Shown here in pieces: positions 43,890 through 51,742 of a DNA stretch of 61,464 nucleotides. The position numbers and the translations under genes are program-made. This DNA is from an uncultured Opitutaceae bacterium (lineage in GTDB: Bacteria; Verrucomicrobiota; Verrucomicrobiia; Opitutales; Opitutaceae), in the NCBI GenBank assembly GCA_937958045.1, contig CALFXL010000047.1, positions 1 through 61,464 on the forward strand, given 5' to 3'. The notes below the pieces were generated by a model that was not told the origin of the DNA, did no database searches, and worked only from the letters and a program-made list of their open reading frames with translations. Positions within the stretch are counted from its first letter, which is position 1. Each line of letters opens with the position of its first letter.

Positions 43890-45437
43890 ATGGAAAAGCT
43901 CGCCCTGCTCTCTGTGAGTGACAAACGCGGCCTCGTCGAATTCGCGACCGCCCTCGTGCAACGCCATGGTTTCCGCCTGCTTTCGACCGGCGGCACCGCG
44001 AAGCTCCTCGCCGAAAAAGGCCTGCCGGTCACTGAGGTGAGCCAGCACACCGGCTTCCCCGAGATGATGGAAGGCCGCGTGAAAACGCTGCACCCGAAAA
44101 TCCACGGGGGGCTGCTTTGCCGTCGCGACAAGGCCGAGCACATGGAAGCCGCCAAGGCGCACAACATCCCCATGATCGATCTCGTGGTGGTGAATCTTTA
44201 TCCGTTCGAGGAAACCGTCGCGAAGCCCAACGTGCGTTTCGAAGACGCGATCGAGAACATCGATATCGGCGGTCCTTCGATGCTGCGCAGCGCGGCGAAA
44301 AATTTCGAAAGCGTCACCGTCGTTTGCGATCCGGCCGACTACGATGCGGTGCTTGCTTCGATGGATAAACCCACCGAGCTCGCGGCGCTTCGCCGCAAAC
44401 TCGCGCTCAAAGTTTTCCAGCGCACGGCCAGCTACGACGCCGCCATCTCGAAATACCTCGAGTCGCAGGCCGACGAGCCGAATCTCGAAACGTTGTCCGG
44501 ACTTCCCGAAACGTTTTCGATTTCTCTCAAGAAAGCGCAGGCGCTGCGCTACGGCGAAAATCCGCATCAGCAGGCCGCGCTCTACGGCACGTTCCACGAT
44601 CATTTCCAGCAGCTCCAAGGAAAGGAGCTCAGCTATAACAACATTCTTGATATCACCTCGGCGACTTACCTGATTGGCGAATTCGAGCGTCCGACGGTGG
44701 CGATTTTGAAGCACACGAATCCGTGCGGCGCGGCCAGCGCCGACTCGCTGATCGACGCGTGGCACAAGGCGCTCGCGACGGATCGTCAGGCGCCGTTTGG
44801 CGGCATCATTGTCGTCAATCGCACGCTCGAGGCCGACGTCGCCGAACAGATCAAAGACATCTTCACGGAAGTGATCATTGCGCCGCGTTTCAGCGAGGAA
44901 GCGCTGGCGATTTTTGCGAAGAAAAAGAATCTCCGCCTCATGATCGCGAAGGAAGGTCTCGGCGCCGATTCGCTGCTCGATGTGCGCTCGGTTGTCGGCG
45001 GTTTGCTCGTGCAGGATCGCAACAAAATCCTCGGCGATCCGCGCAACTTCAAGGTCGTGACCAAGCGCCAGCCCACGGAAGAAGAGTGGGCGAGCATGAT
45101 GTTCGGCTGGCGCGTCTGCAAACACGTCAAATCGAACGCGATCGTTTATTGCCGCGGCGAACAAACGCTCGGCATCGGCGCGGGTCAGATGGCGCGCGTG
45201 GACAGCTCGCGCATCGCCGTGTGGAAAGCCGGCGAAGCCAAGCTCGATCTCAAAGGCTCGGTCGTCGTGAGCGAAGCGTTGTTCCCCTTTGCCGACGGTC
45301 TCATCGCCGCGGCCGACGCGGGCGCGACCTCGGCGATCCAGCCCGGCGGCTCCGTGCGCGACGAAGAAGTCATCAAGGCCGCCGACGAACGCGGCATGGC
45401 GATGGTCTTCACCGGCCTGCGTCACTTTAAACACTAA
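43890..45437 (+). CDS. purH: Bifunctional AICAR transformylase / IMP cyclohydrolase
   Basis: 515 residues from ATG 43890. The N-terminal IMP cyclohydrolase domain (about 1-195) starts ALLSVSDKRGLVEFA and has TEVSQHTGFPEMMEGRVKTL, HPKIHGGLLCRR and NIDIGGPSMLRSAAKNF. The C-terminal AICAR transformylase has LRYGENPHQQAALYG, AILKHTNPCGAA, GIGAGQMARVDSS and DAGATSAIQPGGSVRD. The two catalyse the last two steps from AICAR to IMP, whose product is used by PurA in this window. A strong terminator follows, so it is monocistronic. Confidence 0.97.
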   Translation: MEKLALLSVSDKRGLVEFATALVQRHGFRLLSTGGTAKLLAEKGLPVTEVSQHTGFPEMMEGRVKTLHPKIHGGLLCRRDKAEHMEAAKAHNIPMIDLVVVNLYPFEETVAKPNVRFEDAIENIDIGGPSMLRSAAKNFESVTVVCDPADYDAVLASMDKPTELAALRRKLALKVFQRTASYDAAISKYLESQADEPNLETLSGLPETFSISLKKAQALRYGENPHQQAALYGTFHDHFQQLQGKELSYNNILDITSATYLIGEFERPTVAILKHTNPCGAASADSLIDAWHKALATDRQAPFGGIIVVNRTLEADVAEQIKDIFTEVIIAPRFSEEALAIFAKKKNLRLMIAKEGLGADSLLDVRSVVGGLLVQDRNKILGDPRNFKVVTKRQPTEEEWASMMFGWRVCKHVKSNAIVYCRGEQTLGIGAGQMARVDSSRIAVWKAGEAKLDLKGSVVVSEALFPFADGLIAAADAGATSAIQPGGSVRDEEVIKAADERGMAMVFTGLRHFKH

Positions 45438-45494
45438 AGCCACGGCTGTCGTGGCGGTCGCGGAAATCCGCAAACGCCAGAGTTTCAAACGCCC

Positions 45495-45535
45495 AAAAAT
45501 CCCAGTTCGCAAAAAGCGGCTGGGATTTTTTGGCA
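45495..45535 (+). terminator. Terminator of purH
   Basis: AAAAATCCCAG (45495-45505) pairs with CTGGGATTTTT (45520-45530); an inner CGC/GCG extends the stem around AAAAA. The plus strand ends in a run of T from 45526. It starts about 58 bases after the purH stop. Confidence 0.92.
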
Positions 45536-45670
45536 TTTGGTAGAGGCGCACTTTGGCGGCGTCGCTCCGAGAGCAGGCCCTTCTTTGGCGTTTGGAGTTT
45601 TGCCTTTGTGATTTTCCTCATGAACCTGCGACTTGCGTGCGAGTCTTTGCTGAGCAGCTTCTTATCCACC

Positions 45671-46465
45671 ATGCATCTTCGCATCGCTTTCGCGCTCCTC
45701 GCCGTTCTCGTTTATGCCAGTTGCGCGGTTGTGCCGGAAACCGGCCGCCGACAATTGATGTTTGTTACCCCCAATGAAGAGGCGCAGATGGGCCTCGCCT
45801 CGTTTGATCAGATCAAGAAGGAAGAAAAAATTTCCACCGATCCGAAAGCGAATGCGCAGGTGAAGCGCGTCGGCGAACGCATCGCTGCCGCCGTGGGCCG
45901 CGAGCTGCCGAATGCGGAGTGGGAATTTGTGGTTTTCGAATCCGATCAAGTGAACGCGTTCGCGCTGCCCGGCGGCAAAGTGGGCGTGTACACCGGCTTG
46001 TTGAAACTCGTGGCAAGCGACGACGAACTCGCGTGCGTGATGGGGCACGAAGTCGCGCATGTCACGTCGCGTCACGGTGCGGAGCGCGTGTCGCAAAACT
46101 ACGCGATCGCGGGTGTCGCCGCGCTGACCGAGATCGGCATGCAGGCGAAAGACGTCGATCCGCAGAAGCGCGCGCTGGTGTTGAGCGCGTATGGCATCGG
46201 CACGACGATCGGTTATGCGCTGCCGTTTTCGCGTCTGCACGAGAGCGAAGCCGACGAAGTGGGGCTGCGTTTCGCGGCGGGCGCGGGTTACGATCCTCGC
46301 GCGGCGGTTTCGTTCTGGCGAAAAATGGCGCAGGCCAATGCCGGTGCGCAAAAGACGCCGGTGTGGTTCTCGACGCATCCGAGCGACGAGCAGCGCATCG
46401 CCAATCTGGAGAAACTCGCGCCGCAATACATGGCGCTCTACGAGAGCGCTCGCGCGAAGTACTGA
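45671..46465 (+). CDS. M48 family zinc metalloprotease, lipoprotein
   Basis: 264 residues from ATG 45671 (MHLRIAFALLAVLVYASC). The lipobox YASC at the end of the signal sequence predicts outer-membrane or periplasmic lipoprotein attachment. The zinc motif HEVAH is in CVMGHEVAHVTSRHG, with the third ligand Glu in RLHESEADEVGLRFAA. It resembles LoiP/BepA-type quality-control proteases, which degrade misfolded outer-membrane proteins. The later WFSTHPSDEQRIANLEKL is also standard for the family. It follows the purH terminator and is separated from the M20 gene by 131 bases. Confidence 0.93.
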   Translation: MHLRIAFALLAVLVYASCAVVPETGRRQLMFVTPNEEAQMGLASFDQIKKEEKISTDPKANAQVKRVGERIAAAVGRELPNAEWEFVVFESDQVNAFALPGGKVGVYTGLLKLVASDDELACVMGHEVAHVTSRHGAERVSQNYAIAGVAALTEIGMQAKDVDPQKRALVLSAYGIGTTIGYALPFSRLHESEADEVGLRFAAGAGYDPRAAVSFWRKMAQANAGAQKTPVWFSTHPSDEQRIANLEKLAPQYMALYESARAKY

Positions 46466-46596
46466 GCGCGTCGACGAAGGCTGGATGCGGGCTCCGGACC
46501 GTTGCGGCCCGCGTCATGCGCGTAGCGGCGAACTATGATGTATTTTCACATTTTTCCAGCTAGCGCGCGGATAGGTTTTTCGCCACGGTGCGCGCG

Positions 46597-47970
46597 ATGT
46601 TTGATCCGGTCGAAAAGCTCAAAGAATTCATCCGTCACCCCAGTGTCTCCGCCGATCCCGCCTTTCACGAAGGCATGAAGGGTGCGCGGGAGTTTGTCGT
46701 CGAGTTGCTGAGCTCGATCGGCTTCAAGGTCGAAGTGGTGCACACGAAGCTGCACCCGGTGATCGTGGCCGAGCGTCACGGTAATCCCGAATGGCCGCAT
46801 GTGATCATCTATGGCCACTACGATGTGCAACCGGCTGATCCACTCGACCTCTGGAAGAGTCCGCCGTACGAGCCGGAGATCCGCGACGGGCGTTTGTATG
46901 GACGCGGTTCGGCCGACAACAAAGGTCCGCTCATGACGCATATCGCGGCGGTCGCGCGTCTGCTGGAGCGCCGTCCCGATTTGCCGCTCAACATCACCTT
47001 CATGATCGAAGGCGAGGAGGAGATGGGCAGCCCGAGTTTCCCGCTGTTTCTCGAACAATATCAGGAACGCCTGCGCAAAGCGGACTTCGTGTTTCTATCC
47101 GACACCGGCAGCCCGCGCGAAGACCAGATCGTGATCACCTGCGGACTGCGCGGCCTCGTGCTCTTCGACGTGGTGGCGACGGGGGCGAAGACCGACCTGC
47201 ATTCGGGTCTGCACGGCGGTGTATTGAGAAATCCAATACAAGCGCTCGCCGAACTCTGCGCGACATTGCACACGCCGGATGGCCGCGTGAATGTGCCGGG
47301 CTTTTATGACGACGTGCTCGATGTCGAGCCGTGGGAGCGCGCGGAACTCGCCAAGCTCGGCCAGAGCGAGGAGCAGTACCGCGAGTTTCTCGGCATCCCG
47401 GCGTTCTACACGACGAAGGGTTACACGCCGTTCGAAGCGACGCGCTATCTGCCCACGTTGGAATTCAACGGCATCGGCGGCGGCTACCAAGGGGAGGGCA
47501 CCAAGACGGTCATTCCCAGCAAGGCGTTCGTGAAGATCAGCTGCCGGCTCGTCGCGAATCAAGATCCGGCAAAAATCCGCGGACTGCTTTATCGCACCGT
47601 GCGTGAGCGCATGCCGAAAGACGTGACCTTCGAGATCATCGATCAGCACGAAGGCACACCTTACGTGGTCGTGCCGCCCGGCCGCTCGAACACTCCCGCC
47701 AACCAATCGCCGGTGCTCGCGAGCGCGTTTCGCGCGGCCGATGCCGCGATCGCGGATATTTTCGGAAATCCGCCGCTCTATCTACGCGAAGGCGGCAGCG
47801 TGCCGATCATCGCGGATATCAAACGCGTCCTCGGCTTGGATTCCGTGCTGATGGGGCTTTTCTTGCCGGAAGATAATCTGCATGCGCCGAATGAAAGTTT
47901 TCACCTCGGGGTGATGGCGAAAGGAATAAAAGCTTCAGAGCGAATTTTGGAGTCTATCGCAAATAGATAA
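46597..47970 (+). CDS. M20 family metallopeptidase (dipeptidase)
   Basis: 457 residues from ATG 46597; a GTG at 46588 is an alternative. All metal and catalytic residues can be placed: GHYDVQP (His, with catalytic Asp), GRGSADNKGP (bridging Asp), EGEEEMGS (catalytic and metal Glu), LSDTGS (Asp) and the late HAPNESF (His). The dimerisation lid lies between, with KTDLHSGLHGGVLRNP. It belongs to the CNDP/ArgE-DapE class, probably a cytoplasmic di- or tripeptidase or amidohydrolase; exact substrate unknown. It has no signal peptide. Confidence 0.93.
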   Translation: MFDPVEKLKEFIRHPSVSADPAFHEGMKGAREFVVELLSSIGFKVEVVHTKLHPVIVAERHGNPEWPHVIIYGHYDVQPADPLDLWKSPPYEPEIRDGRLYGRGSADNKGPLMTHIAAVARLLERRPDLPLNITFMIEGEEEMGSPSFPLFLEQYQERLRKADFVFLSDTGSPREDQIVITCGLRGLVLFDVVATGAKTDLHSGLHGGVLRNPIQALAELCATLHTPDGRVNVPGFYDDVLDVEPWERAELAKLGQSEEQYREFLGIPAFYTTKGYTPFEATRYLPTLEFNGIGGGYQGEGTKTVIPSKAFVKISCRLVANQDPAKIRGLLYRTVRERMPKDVTFEIIDQHEGTPYVVVPPGRSNTPANQSPVLASAFRAADAAIADIFGNPPLYLREGGSVPIIADIKRVLGLDSVLMGLFLPEDNLHAPNESFHLGVMAKGIKASERILESIANR

Positions 47971-47976
47971 TGGTAC

Positions 47977-48013
47977 GTTTCTTGCGTTATCTTTACTATA
48001 CGACGTAAGAAAC
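47977..48013. promoter_or_regulatory. Imperfect inverted repeat upstream of cysI
   Basis: GTTTCTTGCGT (47977-47987) and ACGTAAGAAAC (48003-48013) are complementary in 10 of 11 positions, separated by 15 AT-rich bases that could hold a promoter. The right half ends 48 bases before the cysI start. There is no T tract, so an operator for a sulfur or iron-sulfur regulator is more likely than a terminator. Confidence 0.55.
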
Positions 48014-48061
48014 TAGTTTTTCCTTGAAGATTCGCGGCCGAGGCTTCACGTTATCCTTTCC

Positions 48062-49783
48062 ATGAGCTCAGCACCTGTGGCTACCAAGCCCCTCGTTCGT
48101 AATGAAGAGTTGAAGTCCGCCTCGAATTTCCTGCGCGGCACGATTGCGCAGGATATCGCGGATACGTCGACCGGCGCGATCAGCGAGGACAACAGCCAGC
48201 TCACGAAATTTCACGGCTTGTATTTGCAGGACGATCGCGACCAGCGCCTCGCGCTGAAGAAGGCCGGCAAGGAAAAGGCCTACTCGTTCATGCTCCGTGT
48301 GCGTTTGCCCGGCGGCCGTGCGACGCCCGCCCAGTGGCTCGCGCTCGATGCGCTTTCGGACAAAACCGCCAACGGCCAATTGCGTCTCACCACGCGCCAG
48401 ACGTTTCAGTATCACGCGGTTCTCAAAGGAAATTTGAAACCGTTGATCCGCGGTCTGCACGAAGTGCTGCTCGATTCGATCGCGGCTTGCGGCGACGTGA
48501 ACCGCAACGTCATGGCGCCGCCGTTGCCCGAGCGCTCCGCGGCTCACGAAGAAATTTATCAGGCGGCAAAAAGCTTCAGCGACCACTGCCTGCCGAAGAC
48601 GCGCGCGTATCACGAAATCTGGATCGACGACGAACTCGTCTCGGGCGGCGAACCTGACGTCGAGCCTCTGTACGGCGCGACTTATCTGCCGCGCAAATTC
48701 AAGACCGGCTTCGCGCTGCCGCCGTCGAACGACATCGATATTTTCTCTCAGGACCTCGGTTTCATCGCCATCGTCGAGAACGGCAAAATCGCCGGCTACA
48801 ATGTCACCGTTGGCGGCGGCATGGGCACGAGCCACGGTAACGCGGCGACCTTCCCGCGTCTGGCCGATGTGATCGGCTTCATCACGCCCGATAAGGTCAA
48901 TGAAGTCGGTTCGACTGTGATCACGATCCAACGCGATTTCGGCGACCGCACCGACCGCAAGCACGCGCGTTTCAAGTACACGATTCAGGATCGTGGACTG
49001 CCATGGTTCATCGCTGAGCTTGAGAATCGTCTCGGTTGGAAACTCGCTCCGGCGCGTCCGTTCGAGTTCACAACCGTTCAAGATCCACATGGCTGGCACC
49101 GCACGGAGAACGGCTCGTGGTTCTTCGGCCTGCACATCCTTTCCGGACGTATCAAAGATATCCCCGGCTGGCCCATGCGCACCGCGCTGCGCGAGATCGC
49201 GCAGGTGCTCCAAGGCGATTTCCGCCTCACGCCGTCGCAAAACGTGCTTATTTCCGGCATAAGCGACGAACAGAAGCCCGTGATCGAAGCGATCCTCGCG
49301 AAGCATGGTTTGACCAAGGAAAACCAACGCTCGGGTCAGCGCCTCAACGCGCTTTCTTGCGTGGCGTTGCCCACTTGCGGTCTAGCCCTCGCCGAAAGCG
49401 AACGCGCGCTTCCGGGCGTTCTCGATAAGATCGAACCGCTCTTCGCCGAAGTCGGTCTCGCCGATCAGCCGGTGTCGATCCGTGTTACGGGTTGCCCCAA
49501 CGGCTGCGCGCGTCCGTTCCTCGCGGAAATCGGTTTGGTGGGCAAAGCGCCCAACAAGTACGCGTTTTACCTCGGCGCGAAATACGACGGCACCCGCCTC
49601 AACCGCCTCGTGCTCCCATCGGTCACCATCGACGAAGCCGTGGCGTTTCTCGCGCCGATCGTGAAGCGCTATGCGGTCGAACGTCATCCAGGCGAATTCT
49701 TCGGCGACTTCTGCCATCGCGTTGTCCTTCCGGAGCTCGATCAAGCGAAGGCAGCGGCGCCCGCTGCCGCCGTGGCGAGTTAA
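48062..49783 (+). CDS. cysI: Assimilatory sulfite reductase hemoprotein (beta subunit)
   Basis: 573 residues from ATG 48062. The ferredoxin-like and siroheme domains are well conserved: LRLTTRQTFQYHAVLK, DVNRNVMAPP, YNVTVGGGMGTSHG and LTPSQNVLISGI. The iron-sulfur cysteines are in CVALPTCGLALAESERALP and VTGCPNGCARPF, matching CysI spacing and sequence. It reduces sulfite to sulfide with six electrons. No CysJ flavoprotein gene is next to it, so the electron donor must be encoded elsewhere. A clean terminator follows. Confidence 0.95.
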   Translation: MSSAPVATKPLVRNEELKSASNFLRGTIAQDIADTSTGAISEDNSQLTKFHGLYLQDDRDQRLALKKAGKEKAYSFMLRVRLPGGRATPAQWLALDALSDKTANGQLRLTTRQTFQYHAVLKGNLKPLIRGLHEVLLDSIAACGDVNRNVMAPPLPERSAAHEEIYQAAKSFSDHCLPKTRAYHEIWIDDELVSGGEPDVEPLYGATYLPRKFKTGFALPPSNDIDIFSQDLGFIAIVENGKIAGYNVTVGGGMGTSHGNAATFPRLADVIGFITPDKVNEVGSTVITIQRDFGDRTDRKHARFKYTIQDRGLPWFIAELENRLGWKLAPARPFEFTTVQDPHGWHRTENGSWFFGLHILSGRIKDIPGWPMRTALREIAQVLQGDFRLTPSQNVLISGISDEQKPVIEAILAKHGLTKENQRSGQRLNALSCVALPTCGLALAESERALPGVLDKIEPLFAEVGLADQPVSIRVTGCPNGCARPFLAEIGLVGKAPNKYAFYLGAKYDGTRLNRLVLPSVTIDEAVAFLAPIVKRYAVERHPGEFFGDFCHRVVLPELDQAKAAAPAAAVAS

Positions 49784-49792
49784 TTTTCTTCG

Positions 49793-49822
49793 ACGCCCGT
49801 CCTCACCGACGGGCGTTTTTTT
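49793..49822 (+). terminator. Terminator of cysI
   Basis: ACGCCCGTC and GACGGGCGT form a 9-bp stem around a short CTCACC loop, followed by TTTTTTTC. It begins about 10 bases after the cysI stop. Confidence 0.92.
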
Positions 49823-49893
49823 CGGCCCGAAAAGGCGGTGTAGGGGAAAAGATGAAATTTCTGAAACAGGCGCAGGACAAACTTGAATAGATG

Positions 49894-49923
49894 ATTAGTG
49901 TCCTAATTGTAAGCCACCTTACA
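49894..49923. promoter_or_regulatory. Two adjacent palindromes upstream of the marR-type gene
   Basis: ATTAG-tgtc-CTAAT (49894-49907) is followed at once by TGTAAG-ccac-CTTACA (49908-49923). Both have perfect arms and a four-base spacer. They end 18 bases before the MarR start codon, a position suited to autoregulation of the marR-RND operon. The two sequences differ, so they may bind different proteins or two dimers. Confidence 0.7.
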
Positions 49924-49941
49924 TTCTCGGAACGGATCTAA

Positions 49942-50499
49942 ATGCCGATGCTTCTGCTCAAAGATTTCCCTCGATACGAGTGCCTCATGGAGGCGGCGAA
50001 GACCTTTCCCGACCTCGATCCGTCGGCGTGCGAGGTTTTTCTCTACCTGCTCCGCGCGGGTGACGAGGCATTTCGGCTGACCGACGAGAATCTGGTCGCG
50101 CATCGTATCTCCCAAGGGCGTTTTTCAGTGCTCCTGCTGCTCTTGCGCAAAGAGGCCGGCTGTCCCGAACCGAGCACGCCGGCGGAACTCGCCGATCTCT
50201 GCGGAGTCACGCGCGCGACCATGACCGGGCTGATCGACACCTTGGAGCGGGATGGTCTCGTGACGCGCGAGCCCGATCCGCGCGATCGCCGCATGATGGC
50301 CGTGCAGCTCACGCAACGCGGTCGCGAACGCCTCCAGGAAGTTTTGCCCGGCCATTTCCGCCGCATGGCGCTGTTGATGGCGGGGCTCACCGAGGATGAG
50401 CGGAAAACCTTGGTCAAACTCCTGCTCAAAATCCTCCAGCGCGCCGCCACTCTGCTCAACCACCAACCAAACACCGCGCGGGCCCAGCCCGCTCAATGA
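49942..50499 (+). CDS. MarR family transcriptional regulator
   Basis: 185 residues from ATG 49942. Winged helix-turn-helix: the recognition region TPAELADLCGVTRATMTGLIDTLERDGLVTRE and the wing PDPRDRRMMAVQLTQRGRERL are textbook MarR. The N- and C-terminal helices would form the dimer interface. Two palindromes end 18 bases upstream, and the efflux genes start 45 bases downstream on the same strand. A local repressor of the pump, released by a small-molecule substrate, is the natural inference. Confidence 0.94.
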   Translation: MPMLLLKDFPRYECLMEAAKTFPDLDPSACEVFLYLLRAGDEAFRLTDENLVAHRISQGRFSVLLLLLRKEAGCPEPSTPAELADLCGVTRATMTGLIDTLERDGLVTREPDPRDRRMMAVQLTQRGRERLQEVLPGHFRRMALLMAGLTEDERKTLVKLLLKILQRAATLLNHQPNTARAQPAQ

Positions 50500-50544
50500 G
50501 TTTCCAGTCAACGTTCCTACAGGCTCTGCCTTCGCACCACTCCC

Positions 50545-51666
50545 ATGATTAAGAAGTTTGTTATCGTGATCGCCGGATTCGGCGTCCTCGTACTCGGTCT
50601 TGGCACCGTCAAGACCGCTCAAATCAAGGATGCGATGTCCGTATCGCATACGCCGCCTCCGACGGCCGTCTCCACGTATGAAGCGCAGGAGGTTGAATGG
50701 CGTTCCGTCCACCGCGCGATCGGTACGCTCGCGCCTGTCGAAGGCGTGACGATCAGCGCCGACGCCGACGGTTCCATCATCCGCATCCCGGTTGAAAACG
50801 GCGCCCTGGTCAAAGCCGGCGACATCCTCGTCGAAATCGACACCTCGGTGGAAGAGGCGCAGCTCGCCGCCGCCGAAGCGCGTGCCGGTCTCGCGAAGAT
50901 CAATCTCGATCGCGCCCAAAGCCTGCTTGGCAACAACACGGTCGCGAAATCCGAGTTCGATGTCGCCGACGCCACCTACAAACAGGCCATGGCCGAAGTC
51001 GCTTCGATCAAAGCCGTCATCGAGAAAAAGCACGTGCGCGCGCCGTTCGATGGACGCGTGGGCATCCGGCACGTGAATCCCGGTCAATATGTTTCCCGCG
51101 GCAGCCCGCTCATGCCGTTGCAGAAACTCGATCCCATTTACGTGAACTTCAACGTGCCGCAGAGCCGCCTGTCCTCGATCCAAGTCGGTCAGGAAGTCGT
51201 TCTGAAAGTCGACTCGATGGAGAACGAAAACTTCACGGGCACCATCAACGCGATCGACGCCGGCGTCGATCCGTCGACTCGCAACATCACCGTCCAGGCC
51301 ACCGTCGCCAACCCGCAGGAACGTCTCCGCTCCGGTATGTTCGTGCGCGTCGAGGTGCAGCTGGCCGAGGTGGAAAAACTCGTCGTGGTGCCGGCCACCG
51401 CCGTTTCCTACGCATCGTACGGCAACACCATTTTCATCGTCGAAACCATGAAGGATGAAAACGGCGAGGAGTACCTCGGCGTCCGCCAGGAGCCCATCAC
51501 CGTGGGCCCCGCGCGCGGCGACTTGGTTGCCGTTTACGGAGCCGTCAAACCCGGCGACCAAGTGGTCAGCGCCGGTGTGTTTAAACTGCGCAAGGGCGCG
51601 AAGGTGCAGGTCAACAACTCGGTGCAGCCGACCGCCAGCCCGGATCCCAAACCCGCCAATACTTGA
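50545..51666 (+). CDS. RND efflux periplasmic adaptor (membrane fusion protein)
   Basis: 373 residues from ATG 50545, with an N-terminal membrane anchor/signal (IVIAGFGVLVLGLGTV). The lipoyl-like half motifs are VTISADADGSIIRIPVENGALVKAGDILVEID and HVRAPFDGRVGIRHVNPGQYV, around a helical hairpin. A beta-barrel region (YVNFNVPQSRLSSI) and a C-terminal membrane-proximal domain follow. It bridges pump and outer-membrane channel in the periplasm. It lies between the MarR gene and the pump gene. Confidence 0.94.
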   Translation: MIKKFVIVIAGFGVLVLGLGTVKTAQIKDAMSVSHTPPPTAVSTYEAQEVEWRSVHRAIGTLAPVEGVTISADADGSIIRIPVENGALVKAGDILVEIDTSVEEAQLAAAEARAGLAKINLDRAQSLLGNNTVAKSEFDVADATYKQAMAEVASIKAVIEKKHVRAPFDGRVGIRHVNPGQYVSRGSPLMPLQKLDPIYVNFNVPQSRLSSIQVGQEVVLKVDSMENENFTGTINAIDAGVDPSTRNITVQATVANPQERLRSGMFVRVEVQLAEVEKLVVVPATAVSYASYGNTIFIVETMKDENGEEYLGVRQEPITVGPARGDLVAVYGAVKPGDQVVSAGVFKLRKGAKVQVNNSVQPTASPDPKPANT

Positions 51667-51742
51667 TTCCCGCCTCCTGACTCCGACGCCGGCGCGAACC
51701 CTCGCACGGCGCGGCTTTGTCGGCGGCTAATCGCCAACTCTC

